This document shows positions 34,287 to 42,326 of a stretch of DNA of 64,000 bases, in pieces. Every line of letters starts with the position of its first letter. The first letter of the stretch is position 1. The position numbers were made by a program, and so were the translations under genes. The stretch lies in NCBI GenBank assembly GCA_038526915.1, contig JBCBGF010000004.1, forward strand, positions 186,001 to 250,000. The letters are read 5' to 3'. Below the pieces are notes generated by a model. The model did not search any database. It saw only the letters and a list, made by a program, of their open reading frames with translations, and was not told the DNA's origin. This stretch comes from JBCBGF01 sp038526915. Lineage in GTDB: Bacteria > Pseudomonadota > Alphaproteobacteria > Rhodobacterales > Rhodobacteraceae.

Positions 34287-35813
34287 ATGAGTAGCGAAGT
34301 CCGCGTCCCCACGCTTGGGGAAAGCGTCACCGAAGCCACGGTGGCCACATGGTTCAAGAAACCGGGCGACAGCGTGGCGGTCGATGAGATGCTGTGTGAG
34401 CTGGAGACCGACAAGGTCACGGTCGAAGTACCCTCGCCCACTGCCGGAACCCTGGGCGAGATCGTGGCCGATGAAGGCGCGACGGTGGGTGTGGATGCGC
34501 TGCTTGCGACGATCTCGGAAGGCGCTGGTGCAGCAAGCCCTGCCCCGGCAAGCGCGCCCGTGGCCGCACCCGTCTCGAATGGCGCTGACGCAGGTGGCGC
34601 CTCGGTCGATGTCATGGTGCCCACGCTGGGCGAAAGCGTGACAGAGGCGACAGTGTCGACGTGGTTCAAGAAGGCGGGCGATACGGTCGCGCAGGACGAG
34701 ATGCTGTGCGAGCTCGAGACCGACAAGGTCTCCGTCGAAGTGCCCGCCCCGGCGGCTGGAACGCTGACCGAGATCCTCGCCGAAGAAGGGGCAACGGTCG
34801 AAGCGGGCGGCAAGCTCGCCGTCATGTCCGCCGGTACCGGTGCCCCGGCAGCAGCCCCGGCCCCAGCGGCGGAAGCTCCAGCCGCCGCCCCCGCCCCCTC
34901 AGGCGGACGCAGCGATGTCGAGAACGCGCCATCGGCCAACAAGATGATGGCCGAGCACAACCTGTCCGCCGATCACGTCACCGGCACCGGCAAAGACGGC
35001 CGCGTGATGAAGGAAGACGTCCAAAAAGCTCTCGCCGCCGGCACCGCCGTGGCCAAGGCGCCCGAACCCGCGCAGGCCCCGATCCCCCGCGCCCCCGTCG
35101 CGGCAGAAGACGCCGCGCGCGAGGAACGGGTCAAGATGACCCGCTTGCGCCAGACCATCGCCAAACGCCTGAAGGACGCGCAAAACACCGCCGCGATCCT
35201 GACGACCTATAACGAGGTCGACATGGGCGCGACGATGGAATTGCGCAGCGAGTACAAGGACCTCTTCGAGAAGAAGCACGGCGTCCGCCTGGGCTTCATG
35301 TCCTTCTTCACCAAGGCCTGCTGCCACGCCCTCAAAGAAGTGCCCGAGGTCAACGCCGAGATCGACGGCACCGACATCGTCTACAAGAATTTCGTCCACA
35401 TGGGCATTGCCGCAGGCACGCCCCAGGGCCTTGTCGTGCCGGTGATCCGCGACGCCGACCGCATGTCGTTTGCCGAGATCGAGAAGGCCATCGCCGAGAA
35501 AGGCAAACGCGCCCGCGACGGCAAGCTCTCCATGGCCGAAATGCAGGGCGGCACCTTCACGATCTCGAACGGCGGGGTCTATGGCTCGTTGATGTCGTCA
35601 CCCATCCTCAACCCCCCGCAATCGGGCATCCTCGGCATGCACAAGATCCAGGACCGTCCCATGGTCATCGGGGGCGAGATCAAGATCCGCCCGATGATGT
35701 ACCTCGCGCTGAGCTACGACCACCGGATCGTCGACGGCAAGGGCGCAGTGACGTTCCTAGTGCGTGTGAAAGAAGCGCTGGAGGATCCGCGGCGGTTGTT
35801 GATGGATTTGTGA
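34287..35813 (+). CDS. sucB: Dihydrolipoyl succinyltransferase (E2o) with two lipoyl domains
   Basis: E2 core of the 2-oxoglutarate dehydrogenase complex, 508 residues, about 100 longer than the E. coli enzyme. Two lipoyl domains are present, each with VPTLGESVTEATV and CELETDKV (lipoyl Lys at residues 43 and 146); they are offset by 104 residues and look recently duplicated. Then come Ala/Pro linkers, a peripheral subunit-binding domain (NAPSANKMMAEHNLSADHV, GTGKDGRVMKEDV) and the acyltransferase domain ending in SYDHRIVDGKGAV with the catalytic HxxxD. lpdA is 1.8 kb downstream. Confidence 0.97.
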   Translation: MSSEVRVPTLGESVTEATVATWFKKPGDSVAVDEMLCELETDKVTVEVPSPTAGTLGEIVADEGATVGVDALLATISEGAGAASPAPASAPVAAPVSNGADAGGASVDVMVPTLGESVTEATVSTWFKKAGDTVAQDEMLCELETDKVSVEVPAPAAGTLTEILAEEGATVEAGGKLAVMSAGTGAPAAAPAPAAEAPAAAPAPSGGRSDVENAPSANKMMAEHNLSADHVTGTGKDGRVMKEDVQKALAAGTAVAKAPEPAQAPIPRAPVAAEDAAREERVKMTRLRQTIAKRLKDAQNTAAILTTYNEVDMGATMELRSEYKDLFEKKHGVRLGFMSFFTKACCHALKEVPEVNAEIDGTDIVYKNFVHMGIAAGTPQGLVVPVIRDADRMSFAEIEKAIAEKGKRARDGKLSMAEMQGGTFTISNGGVYGSLMSSPILNPPQSGILGMHKIQDRPMVIGGEIKIRPMMYLALSYDHRIVDGKGAVTFLVRVKEALEDPRRLLMDL

Positions 35814-36019
35814 GCGGGATGCGTGTGGCCATCAAAGCGCAAGCCGGGCGAGCGCCTGCCCGTGGGGTGGCGCCGCACCAGCACGCTGATGCGCTTTATG
35901 CCAGCAAGGCATATCTTCGCAGTGGCCAGCGCGTGCCGACAGACAAAGCGCCAGCCCGCCGGGACGGGCAGGCGCTCGCCCGGCGCCTTCGGCTTGTTCC
36001 GGGCGGGAACCGGCGATGA
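35810..36019 (+). CDS. Doubtful ORF across the inverted repeat
   Basis: A 69-residue frame from GTG 35810 (overlapping the sucB stop) to 36019 (overlapping the next start by 4 nt). The overlap pattern resembles a real operon gene, but its product is a basic, Arg/Ala-rich chain whose sequence is dictated by the inverted repeat, and other frames are open too. I consider it more likely non-coding. Confidence 0.2.
   Translation: MSGMRVAIKAQAGRAPARGVAPHQHADALYASKAYLRSGQRVPTDKAPARRDGQALARRLRLVPGGNRR
35843..35984. repeat. Long hairpin-forming inverted repeat after sucB
   Basis: Positions 35843-35863 and 35964-35984 are perfect 21 bp inverted copies (arm begins GCCGGGCGAGCGCC). Just inside, GG-TGGCGC pairs with GCGCCA-g-CC, GCGCTTT with AAAGCGC, and ATGCC-AGCAA-GGCAT forms an apical hairpin, so the 142 nt could fold into one long stem. 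It begins 30 nt after the sucB stop. No target-site duplication or transposase is visible. It may be an attenuator, an RNA processing element or a palindromic mini-repeat. Confidence 0.7.
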
Positions 36020-36441
36020 GCGCAGTGGAACAGAACGGAAAACCGAGCGGACTGCTGGTCGTAATGGCGCTCGCCGGGATATTGCTTTTGTTCAGCACTC
36101 TGAGCGTTTGGCTCAGCTTCAATAACGTAATTGCGGTCTTTCGAGAGTTCCGGTTCCCGGCAGCGCTCTACGCACTCATCCTTATGCCATTTGTACTGAT
36201 CGCTCTGTGCCTGTCCGTTGTGGTGCTGGGCTGGCAGAACAGAAAAGCAGTGATCGTGCCGACCGTCGCCTTGGCAACGTCGTCTACCTGGCCATTCATA
36301 ATAGAGAAGTTTGCGCCTCCTGGTCTGATGTCCGGCACAACCAAATGGTACGGGGACGGAATTACTTGGATGTGGATGGTCGCCTTCGGCGCCTCGGCCG
36401 TTTACCTCGTCCATCTCACCGCCAAAGGACAACTCTCATGA
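36016..36441 (+). CDS. Small polytopic membrane protein
   Basis: Protein of 141 residues with about four membrane helices: LLVVMALAGILLLFSTLSVW, ALYALILMPFVLIALCLSVV, VIVPTVALATSSTWPFII and WMWMVAFGASAVYLVHL. No family is recognised. Base composition is somewhat lower in GC than the neighbouring metabolic genes. It lies between sucB and the LysE transporter. Its start overlaps the doubtful frame before it, and a 37-codon frame (36438-36551) begins at its stop. Confidence 0.55.
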   Translation: MSAVEQNGKPSGLLVVMALAGILLLFSTLSVWLSFNNVIAVFREFRFPAALYALILMPFVLIALCLSVVVLGWQNRKAVIVPTVALATSSTWPFIIEKFAPPGLMSGTTKWYGDGITWMWMVAFGASAVYLVHLTAKGQLS

Positions 36442-36555
36442 GCAAGACAAACGTCTCTGGGGTCGGAATGGAGCATCGTAATGATCTTTCGAGGGATATC
36501 CAAAAACCACAAAAAATAGGAACTCCCACGCCGTTCGGAGGACAAGGATAACCCA

Positions 36556-37170
36556 ATGACCATCTCCCTAGAATTCCTCATCGCGGCCCTGATCGTCGTC
36601 CTGATCCCCGGCACCGGCGTGCTCTACACCGTCGCCACCGGCATCGGGCGCGGCTTCCGCGCCAGCGTTGCCGCCGCTTTCGGCTGCACCCTCGGCATCC
36701 TGCCCGCGATCTTCGCGGCCCTCCTCGGCCTCTCGGCGATTCTGCACACCGGGGCCATCGCCTACACCGTCCTGAAATACGCGGGCGCGGCCTACCTCAT
36801 CTACCTCGCCTGGCAGACCTGGAATGATCGCGGCCCGGTCAGCCTGTCGCGCGACGTGCCCATCAACCCGTTCCAGATCGCCCGCACCGGCATGCTTATC
36901 AACGTGCTGAACCCGAAACTCTCGGTCTTCTTCCTCGCCTTCCTGCCGCAATTCGTCGATCCCGCCAGCGCGCAGGTCACCGCCCAGATGATCCTCCTCA
37001 GCGCGATCTTCATGGCGATGACCTTCGCAGTGTTCCTGATCTACGGCGCGCTGGCCACCGCCGCGGGCCGCGGCTTGCGCCGCCCCGCTGTCACTGCCTG
37101 GATCCGCCGCATCGCCTCGGGCGCTTTCGCGGGTCTCGGCCTGCGCCTCGCCATCGCGCAACCGGAGTAA
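36556..37170 (+). CDS. LysE family amino-acid exporter
   Basis: Inner-membrane exporter of 204 residues with six membrane spans. The LysE/RhtB signatures are VLIPGTGVLYTVATGIGRGF near the N-terminus (family P-G-P-..., here P-G-T-G) and INVLNPKLSVFFLAFLPQFV in the middle (NPK...F...LPQF). The substrate is probably an amino acid or derivative. GGAGG precedes the ATG. Followed after 4 nt by the MAPEG gene. No link to the TCA cycle is evident despite the position between sucB and lpdA. Confidence 0.9.
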   Translation: MTISLEFLIAALIVVLIPGTGVLYTVATGIGRGFRASVAAAFGCTLGILPAIFAALLGLSAILHTGAIAYTVLKYAGAAYLIYLAWQTWNDRGPVSLSRDVPINPFQIARTGMLINVLNPKLSVFFLAFLPQFVDPASAQVTAQMILLSAIFMAMTFAVFLIYGALATAAGRGLRRPAVTAWIRRIASGAFAGLGLRLAIAQPE

Positions 37171-37174
37171 CCGC

Positions 37175-37585
37175 GTGACGCCCGAACTCACCGCCCTCGC
37201 CCTCGCAGGCCTGTTGCAGGTGGTGCAATATGTGCTGATGTCGGTGCCTGCCAATCTGGAGGTTGGTGTCGGCAAGGCGATGAGCCCGCGCGATCGCGAG
37301 CGCATGGGCGGCAGCCTGGAAGAGCAACTTTCCCCCAAGACCTCGCGCCTTTACCGCGCGCTCAACAACCATTTCGAAGGGCTGATCCTCTTCACCCTCG
37401 CGGTTGTCGTTGTCACGCTGTCGGAGCAATCCACCGCATTTACCGCCGCCTGTGCCTGGGTCTATCTGGGCGCGCGGGTCCTCTACATCCCCGCCTACTA
37501 CTTCGGCCTCGCCCCTTGGCGCTCGATCGTGTGGATGGCGGGCTTTGCCGCCACGGTTCTGATGATCGTGGCCGCGCTCATTTAA
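37175..37585 (+). CDS. MAPEG family membrane protein
   Basis: Membrane-associated protein of 136 residues with four helices, related to eicosanoid and glutathione metabolism proteins, a family that includes membrane glutathione transferases. Features: RLYRALNNHFEGLILFTLAV (R-x-x-R-A-x-x-N-x-x-E, the glutathione-site pattern) and YLGARVLYIPAYYFGLAPW. Starts with GTG 37175, four bases after the LysE stop. Activity is not predictable for bacterial members. Confidence 0.88.
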   Translation: MTPELTALALAGLLQVVQYVLMSVPANLEVGVGKAMSPRDRERMGGSLEEQLSPKTSRLYRALNNHFEGLILFTLAVVVVTLSEQSTAFTAACAWVYLGARVLYIPAYYFGLAPWRSIVWMAGFAATVLMIVAALI

Positions 37586-37612
37586 CTGGCCTGACCGCCA
37601 AGGAGACCAAAC

Positions 37613-39001
37613 ATGGCCCAATATGACGTCATCGTAATCGGCAGCGGCCCCGGTGGCTATGTCTGCGCCATTCGCTGTGCACAACTGGGGCTCAAGACCG
37701 CTTGCGTCGAGGGGCGCGAGACGCTGGGCGGGACGTGCCTGAACGTGGGCTGCATCCCGTCGAAGGCGCTTCTGCATGCCAGCCACCAGCTGCACGAGGC
37801 CGAGCACAACTTTGCCAAGATGGGGCTGAAGGGGAAAGCGCCATCCGTCGATTGGCCCACGATGCTGTCCTACAAGGAAGACGTCATTGGCCAGAACACC
37901 AAGGGGATCGAATTTCTGTTCAAGAAGAACAAGATAGATTGGCTCAAGGGCTGGGGCGCGATCCCCGAGGCGGGCAAGGTCAAAGTGGGGGACGAGGTGC
38001 ATGAGGCCAAGCACATCGTCATCGCCACCGGCTCTGACAGCGCCACGATCCCCGGTGTCGAGATCGACGAGAAAATCGTGGTCAGCTCCACCGGTGCGCT
38101 CGAACTGGGCAAGATCCCCAAGAAACTCGCCGTCATCGGCGCGGGCGTCATCGGCCTTGAAATGGGCTCGGTCTACGCGCGCCTCGGGTCCGAGGTCACA
38201 GTGATCGAGTTCCTCGACGCCATCACCCCCGGCATGGACGCCGAGGTTCAGCGCACCTTCAAGAGAACACTTGAAAAACAGGGCCTTAGCTTCATCATGG
38301 GCGCCGCCGTACAAAACGTGGCCGCCACCAAAACCAAGGCGAAAGTCACCTACAAACTCCGCAAGGATGACAGCGAAGCCACGCTCGACGCCGATATCGT
38401 CCTGGTCGCCACAGGCCGCAAACCTTATACCGATGGCCTGGGCCTCGATGCACTTGGGGTCGAGATGTCGGACCGCGGCCAGGTCAAAACCGACGCTCAC
38501 TGGCAGACCAATGTCAAAGGCATCTACGCCATCGGCGACTGCATCGCGGGGCCCATGCTGGCCCACAAAGCCGAGGACGAAGGCATGGCCGTGGCCGAAA
38601 CCATCGCCGGCCAGCATGGCCATGTGAACTATGGCGTGATCCCGGGCGTGATCTACACCCATCCGGAAGTGGCCAATGTGGGCCACAGCGAGGAAGAGCT
38701 GAAGGCAGAGGGTCGCAAATACAAAGCCGGCAAGTTCAGCTTCATGGGTAACGGCCGGGCCAAGGCCAACTTTGCCGCCGACGGCTTCGTCAAGATCCTC
38801 GCCGATGCCGAGACCGACCGCATCCTGGGCGCCCATGTCATCGGCCCTATGGCGGGCGACCTGATACACGAGATCTGCGTCGCGATGGAGTTCGGTGCAG
38901 CGGCGGAAGATCTCGCACGCACATGCCACGCCCACCCCACCTACTCTGAGGCGGTGCGCGAAGCTGCGCTTGCCTGCGGCGACGGACCCATCCACAGCTA
39001 A
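37613..39001 (+). CDS. lpdA: Dihydrolipoyl dehydrogenase (E3)
   Basis: FAD enzyme that re-oxidises dihydrolipoamide of E2 with NAD, 462 residues. Visible: VIGSGPGGYVCAIRCAQLG (FAD), GGTCLNVGCIPSKALLHAS with the redox CxxxxC, VIGAGVIGLEMGSVYARLGS (NAD), GIYAIGDCIAGPMLAHKAED and the C-terminal HAHPTYSEAVREA with the catalytic His-Glu pair. Its place downstream of sucAB indicates it is the E3 of the 2-oxoglutarate dehydrogenase complex; whether it serves pyruvate dehydrogenase too is unknown. Confidence 0.98.
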   Translation: MAQYDVIVIGSGPGGYVCAIRCAQLGLKTACVEGRETLGGTCLNVGCIPSKALLHASHQLHEAEHNFAKMGLKGKAPSVDWPTMLSYKEDVIGQNTKGIEFLFKKNKIDWLKGWGAIPEAGKVKVGDEVHEAKHIVIATGSDSATIPGVEIDEKIVVSSTGALELGKIPKKLAVIGAGVIGLEMGSVYARLGSEVTVIEFLDAITPGMDAEVQRTFKRTLEKQGLSFIMGAAVQNVAATKTKAKVTYKLRKDDSEATLDADIVLVATGRKPYTDGLGLDALGVEMSDRGQVKTDAHWQTNVKGIYAIGDCIAGPMLAHKAEDEGMAVAETIAGQHGHVNYGVIPGVIYTHPEVANVGHSEEELKAEGRKYKAGKFSFMGNGRAKANFAADGFVKILADAETDRILGAHVIGPMAGDLIHEICVAMEFGAAAEDLARTCHAHPTYSEAVREAALACGDGPIHS

Positions 39002-39008
39002 CCCCTTC

Positions 39009-39038
39009 GCGGGAGTTTGCCACATGGCAAATTCCCGC
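39009..39038 (+). terminator. Stem-loop after lpdA
   Basis: GCGGGAGTTTGCC (39009-39021) pairs with GGCAAATTCCCGC (39026-39038), 13 pairs with one G-U and an ACAT loop, starting 8 nt after the lpdA stop. The nearest T run (GTTTT) is 9 nt further, so it is a stem-loop 3' end with possible terminator activity. Confidence 0.65.
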
Positions 39039-39188
39039 AACGCCCTGTTTTAAAGCGCTTTTCAAAAATTAACCCCACAGCATCTCCGGCCTCAACACAT
39101 GCGTCACCTGTTGCGACCAACCGAAAGATGACGCCGAAAAAAATCGGAGACGCCCTGGGTCTTCTTCGCTTTTCAAATATCCCGGGGG

Positions 39189-39230
39189 GCCGCCCCGGAC
39201 CTGATCCGGGGCGGCGGGGGCAGCGCCCCC
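39189..39230 (-). terminator. Double GC hairpin at the end of the gntR gene
   Basis: GCCGCCCCGGA/TCCGGGGCGGC (39189-39215, CCTGA loop) and GGGGGC-AGC-GCCCCC (39216-39230) lie side by side, the second reaching the stop codon of the GntR gene. On the minus strand they are followed by CCCCGGGATATTTGAAAAG, a GGGATATTT-like tail that I associate with 3' ends in Rhodobacterales. They likely end the minus-strand transcript and may also stop readthrough from lpdA. Confidence 0.7.
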
Positions 39231-39883
39231 TACCCCACCAGCATCCGTAGGCCTTGTGTCACATCCGTGCGCACCGCCAGCCGCAGCCCCGGCTCATCCC
39301 CCGCCTTCAGGGCGGCGAGGATCAGCCGGTGATGGGGCGGCACCTCGGTGCGTTTCAGCCGCCCGTAGAGTTTGCGCATCGTCGGCCCAAGCTGCAGCCA
39401 GACCGTCTCTACCAAGGCCAGCATCGCCGGTGCCTGCGCCCGCAGATAAAGCGTGCGGTGGAACTCGAGGTTCGTGCGGATGTAGCCCACCGCATCCCCC
39501 CGCGCGATCACGTCCGACAGGGTCGCGTTGATCGTCTGCAGCCGGTCGATCAGCGCGATATGCGCCCGCGGCAGCGCGCGCGACGCAAGCTCGGTCTCCA
39601 AGAGCGCGCGCAGGGCCGCAAGCTCCTCGATCCGCTCATTGGATAATTCCGGCGTGGTCACCCGGCCCGATGGCGACAGTGTCAGCGCGCCTTCGGCCAC
39701 CAGCCGCCGCACCGCCTCGCGCGCGGGCGTCATCGACACGCCGAACTCCTTGCCGATCCCGCGCAGGGTCAAGGCCACCCCCGGCTCGATCTCACCATGC
39801 ATGATCTGCACCCGGAGCGAGCGGTAGACACGATCGTGGGCGGCTGGGGCGACGGGCTCGGCCTGACGGTTTTGGATCAGCAT
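39230..39883 (-). CDS. GntR family transcriptional regulator (FadR/FCD type)
   Basis: Regulator of 217 residues. N-terminal winged helix: VYRSLRVQIMHGEIEPG, LTLRGIGKEFGVSMTPAREA (recognition helix region) and LVAEGALTLSPSGRV. C-terminal FCD ligand domain: ELAALRALLETELASRALP, with EFHRTLYLRA and PPHHRLILAAL, positions that bind metal and an organic acid in relatives. ATG 39883 is used in place of a longer frame. It lies beside the suc-lpd block and is a possible, unproven candidate for the GTGATCAC sites. Confidence 0.9.
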   Translation of the reverse strand: MLIQNRQAEPVAPAAHDRVYRSLRVQIMHGEIEPGVALTLRGIGKEFGVSMTPAREAVRRLVAEGALTLSPSGRVTTPELSNERIEELAALRALLETELASRALPRAHIALIDRLQTINATLSDVIARGDAVGYIRTNLEFHRTLYLRAQAPAMLALVETVWLQLGPTMRKLYGRLKRTEVPPHHRLILAALKAGDEPGLRLAVRTDVTQGLRMLVG

Positions 39884-39915
39884 ACGCGCCAGACTGCGCC
39901 CAAGGCCCGCCGAAA

Positions 39916-40602
39916 TCAATCGTCGAAACGGTAGCGATGCAGGCGCGGGCCATTGCGTCGCAGCCAGTCGCGATGATCCTGCCACGCGGGGCAACGGCCC
40001 TCAACCACGCGCCAGAATGCGGGCGAGTGATCCATGTGCACAAGATGCGCTACCTCATGGGCGGCGACGTAATCCAGTACCTCAGGTGGCGCCAGGATCA
40101 GCCGCCACGAATACATCAGGTTCCCTTGCGAGGTACACGACCCCCAGCGTGACCGGGTATCGCGCAGCGTAAGCTTGGAAAACCGCTGACCCAGTGCGGC
40201 GGCGTGATGATCAGACGCCGCGGCAAGCCGGTCGCGGGCCAGCGCCTTGAGATAGGATTGCACCGCCCGCCCGACCTGCGGGCCGCGGACCAGCAATCGG
40301 TCCCCGTCCCGCTGGACCCGTCGATCACTACCCGCAAACACCTGCGTATCCGTCCCCTCAATCGGCACAACGCTGCCATGCGCGACGGTAACCGCAGCGC
40401 CAACATCAGACCGCGCCTCTGCGATCCAGTCCAAACGCTCTTCCGCGAATGACAGCGCCTCGTCCAGAGGCGTGCGCATAGGCATTGTCAGTGTCACCCG
40501 CCCGTCCAGCCGTGAAACGCGCAGCGAAATGCGCCGCGCGCGGGCGGCCCGGCGCACGGTGATCGTCGTTGTGGAATCGCTGAGTACCCGCTGCTCGCCC
40601 AT
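39916..40602 (-). CDS. YgjP-type (DUF45) zinc metallopeptidase
   Basis: Protein of 228 residues with the zinc signature AAHEVAHLVHMDHSPAFWR (HExxH-like HEVAH plus downstream His) and the preceding family block TLRDTRSRWGSCTSQGNLM and WRLILAPPEVLDYV. This is the SprT-like YgjP/M48-related family, whose cellular role is not settled. ATG 40602 with GGGAG upstream is preferred; the longer frame adds 44 improbable residues. It is 32 nt upstream of the GntR gene start on the same strand. Confidence 0.9.
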   Translation of the reverse strand: MGEQRVLSDSTTTITVRRAARARRISLRVSRLDGRVTLTMPMRTPLDEALSFAEERLDWIAEARSDVGAAVTVAHGSVVPIEGTDTQVFAGSDRRVQRDGDRLLVRGPQVGRAVQSYLKALARDRLAAASDHHAAALGQRFSKLTLRDTRSRWGSCTSQGNLMYSWRLILAPPEVLDYVAAHEVAHLVHMDHSPAFWRVVEGRCPAWQDHRDWLRRNGPRLHRYRFDD

Positions 40603-40749
40603 ACCATCTCCCGGTCCCGGGTCGCACCCTAGCGCGCGTAACCAGACGGGACCAGACACGGGTTGGCGCCAAAAGCCTTTGACAGCCTCAGACCTTTGTG
40701 GCACGTCGCGCTTTGTTTCCGCACCCCGAGGCAATGAAAGAGGACACCG

Positions 40750-41079
40750 ATGCCCAAAGAAGAATGGGGCACAAAGCGCGTTTGCCCGACCACCGGAAAG
40801 CGCTTTTACGACCTGAACAAGTCACCCATCGTGAGCCCGTATACCGGTGAGGTCGTGAACCTTGAGACCGGCAAGAGCAACCGGATGATGGTGGCCGACA
40901 AGGCCGACAAGGATGCACCCTCCGAAGACCTCGTGGATGACGAAGACGTCGTCCTGGAAGACGATGAAGAGGAAAGCTCTGACGTCGATCTGGGCGATGA
41001 CGTCCTGGAAGAAGATGACGAGGACGAGGTCTCACTCGATGAGATAGCAGACGTTGCGTCAGACGAGGATGACAGCTGA
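40750..41079 (+). CDS. TIGR02300 family (FYDLN acid domain) protein
   Basis: Acidic protein of 109 residues. The N-terminal EEWGTKRVCPTTGKRFYDLN followed by KSPIVSPYTGE is the family signature; a single Cys and a Thr-Gly turn suggest a degenerate zinc ribbon. The C-terminal half is strongly acidic with Asp/Glu runs (VLEDDEEESSDVD). The family is common in alphaproteobacteria and has no assigned function. Followed directly by tRNA-Ala. Confidence 0.93.
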   Translation: MPKEEWGTKRVCPTTGKRFYDLNKSPIVSPYTGEVVNLETGKSNRMMVADKADKDAPSEDLVDDEDVVLEDDEEESSDVDLGDDVLEEDDEDEVSLDEIADVASDEDDS

Positions 41080-41157
41080 TCGGGTTTCCGATTTTCCTTG
41101 AAACGCATGGGTCTCTGCCATAGAGACCGCACAGCAGGTGGCAACACCTGCCCCGGT

Positions 41158-41233
<76 letters not shown>

Positions 41234-41309
41234 AATTCCCAACCAGATAGCCGAAACGGTCACCAGACGTCGCGCAGCGCTGTGGCAGACACACGACCAG
41301 CACACACCA

Positions 41310-41344
41310 CAGCCCCACATCGCATCTAGTGCGAACCGGGGCTG
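41310..41344. terminator. Stem-loop between tRNA-Ala and the DUF533 gene
   Basis: CAGCCCC (41310-41316) pairs with GGGGCTG (41338-41344); inside, CGCA pairs with TGCG around TCTAG. It lies between two converging units and may end one or both, but has no T run. Confidence 0.4.
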
Positions 41345-41396
41345 CTGAACCATCATCCGTAGCCTGTCATATCCCTACGCAACCCGGCCCGGGGCG

Positions 41397-42209
41397 TTAG
41401 CGATAAAGCGCCGGTGCGCCCAGCTTGTCGTGAACGGCGTTGACCGTCTTGGGATCGATCCGCAGGGCTTCGGCAAGCTCATGCAGGTATTTCGCCTCGT
41501 TCTGGTTATCAAGATCGATCCCCATCACAGACATCGCATAGACCTGCTGCTCCAACCCGCGGGGCACGTCGCGCGCTAGCCCTTGGGTATCGATCGGTTT
41601 TGCCAGTTCCTGATTCACAAAGCTGCGTTCGGCTTCACTGACATTACCCAGGCGTCCGACAAGTTTTTGCTGTTCGGCCTGATCGAACTTCCCGTCAGAC
41701 TTCGCCGCCTGGATCATGGCCCGTAACATCAGTCCCGCCGCGGCCTCTTGCGAAGCGCTGGGGGCCACTTTCGGGGATGCCTGACCGCGATTGGAGATCG
41801 CCTGGTTGAGCAGGTCCCCAAAGGATCCACCACCTCCCCCACCGGAGGCGCCCGCCTGCGCCAAGGCGCCTGTGACGGCCCCGATGATCTGGCCTAACCC
41901 GCCGCCGGCCTGGCCGCCGGACCCACCGGTGAGCTGACCCAGAAGGTCATCGAGCCCGCCGCCCGATCCACCTTGGCCTTGGGTAAGCTGCTCCAGAAGC
42001 CCCCCAATCCCGTCATCTGCGCGGCCACCCGATGTGCGGCCTGAGCCGCCAAGGATGGAGCCCATCAGGTCTTCCAGCCCGTGATTGTCAGGCGCCGGTC
42101 CCTGACCGAAGAGGCCACCGCCGCCCTGATTGTTGCGGGCCAGCTTGCCGCCACCCTTGCTGGCCGAAACGTTTACGACAGCTTCTGCAAGTGCTTCCAA
42201 AAGACTCAT
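41397..42209 (-). CDS. DUF533 / TerB-like protein with Gly-rich linker
   Basis: Protein of 270 residues. The N-terminal part and centre are Gly/Gln-rich with GGGL and GLLEQLTQGQ repeats. The C-terminal 110 residues form the DUF533/TerB helical domain: AGLMLRAMIQAAKSDGKFDQ, LVGRLGNVSEAERSFV and YAMSVMGIDLDNQNEAKYLH. DUF533 proteins are usually linked to the inner membrane; none has a proven function. GAGGAA sits before ATG 42209. Confidence 0.88.
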   Translation of the reverse strand: MSLLEALAEAVVNVSASKGGGKLARNNQGGGGLFGQGPAPDNHGLEDLMGSILGGSGRTSGGRADDGIGGLLEQLTQGQGGSGGGLDDLLGQLTGGSGGQAGGGLGQIIGAVTGALAQAGASGGGGGGSFGDLLNQAISNRGQASPKVAPSASQEAAAGLMLRAMIQAAKSDGKFDQAEQQKLVGRLGNVSEAERSFVNQELAKPIDTQGLARDVPRGLEQQVYAMSVMGIDLDNQNEAKYLHELAEALRIDPKTVNAVHDKLGAPALYR

Positions 42210-42326
42210 GGGTTCCTCCCTCACCACCTATACTGGCAGACGTACCAGTTGAGGCACCTTAGCGCATCCCGCGTCCGGCGTTACGGGGAGAATTTGCGTG
42301 AGCGCGACCCCACCGTCCAACAGCGA

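Noticed and set aside
33545..34960. 471-codon minus-strand frame opposite sucA/sucB
   Set aside because: Its Ala/Ser/Thr-rich repeats mirror the lipoyl linkers and the duplicated domains of SucB.
36438..36551. 37-codon frame after the 141-residue membrane protein
   Set aside because: It overlaps the preceding stop like a real gene, but the peptide is polar, without recognisable features, and ends before the LysE ribosome site; it may only be a leader.
37091..39040. 649-codon minus-strand frame opposite lpdA and the MAPEG gene
   Set aside because: It covers three clear plus-strand genes and has the shadow composition of antisense GC-rich DNA.
39017..39250. 77-codon plus-strand frame after lpdA
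   Set aside because: It runs through two stem-loops and its product is Pro/Arg-rich without any feature of a protein.
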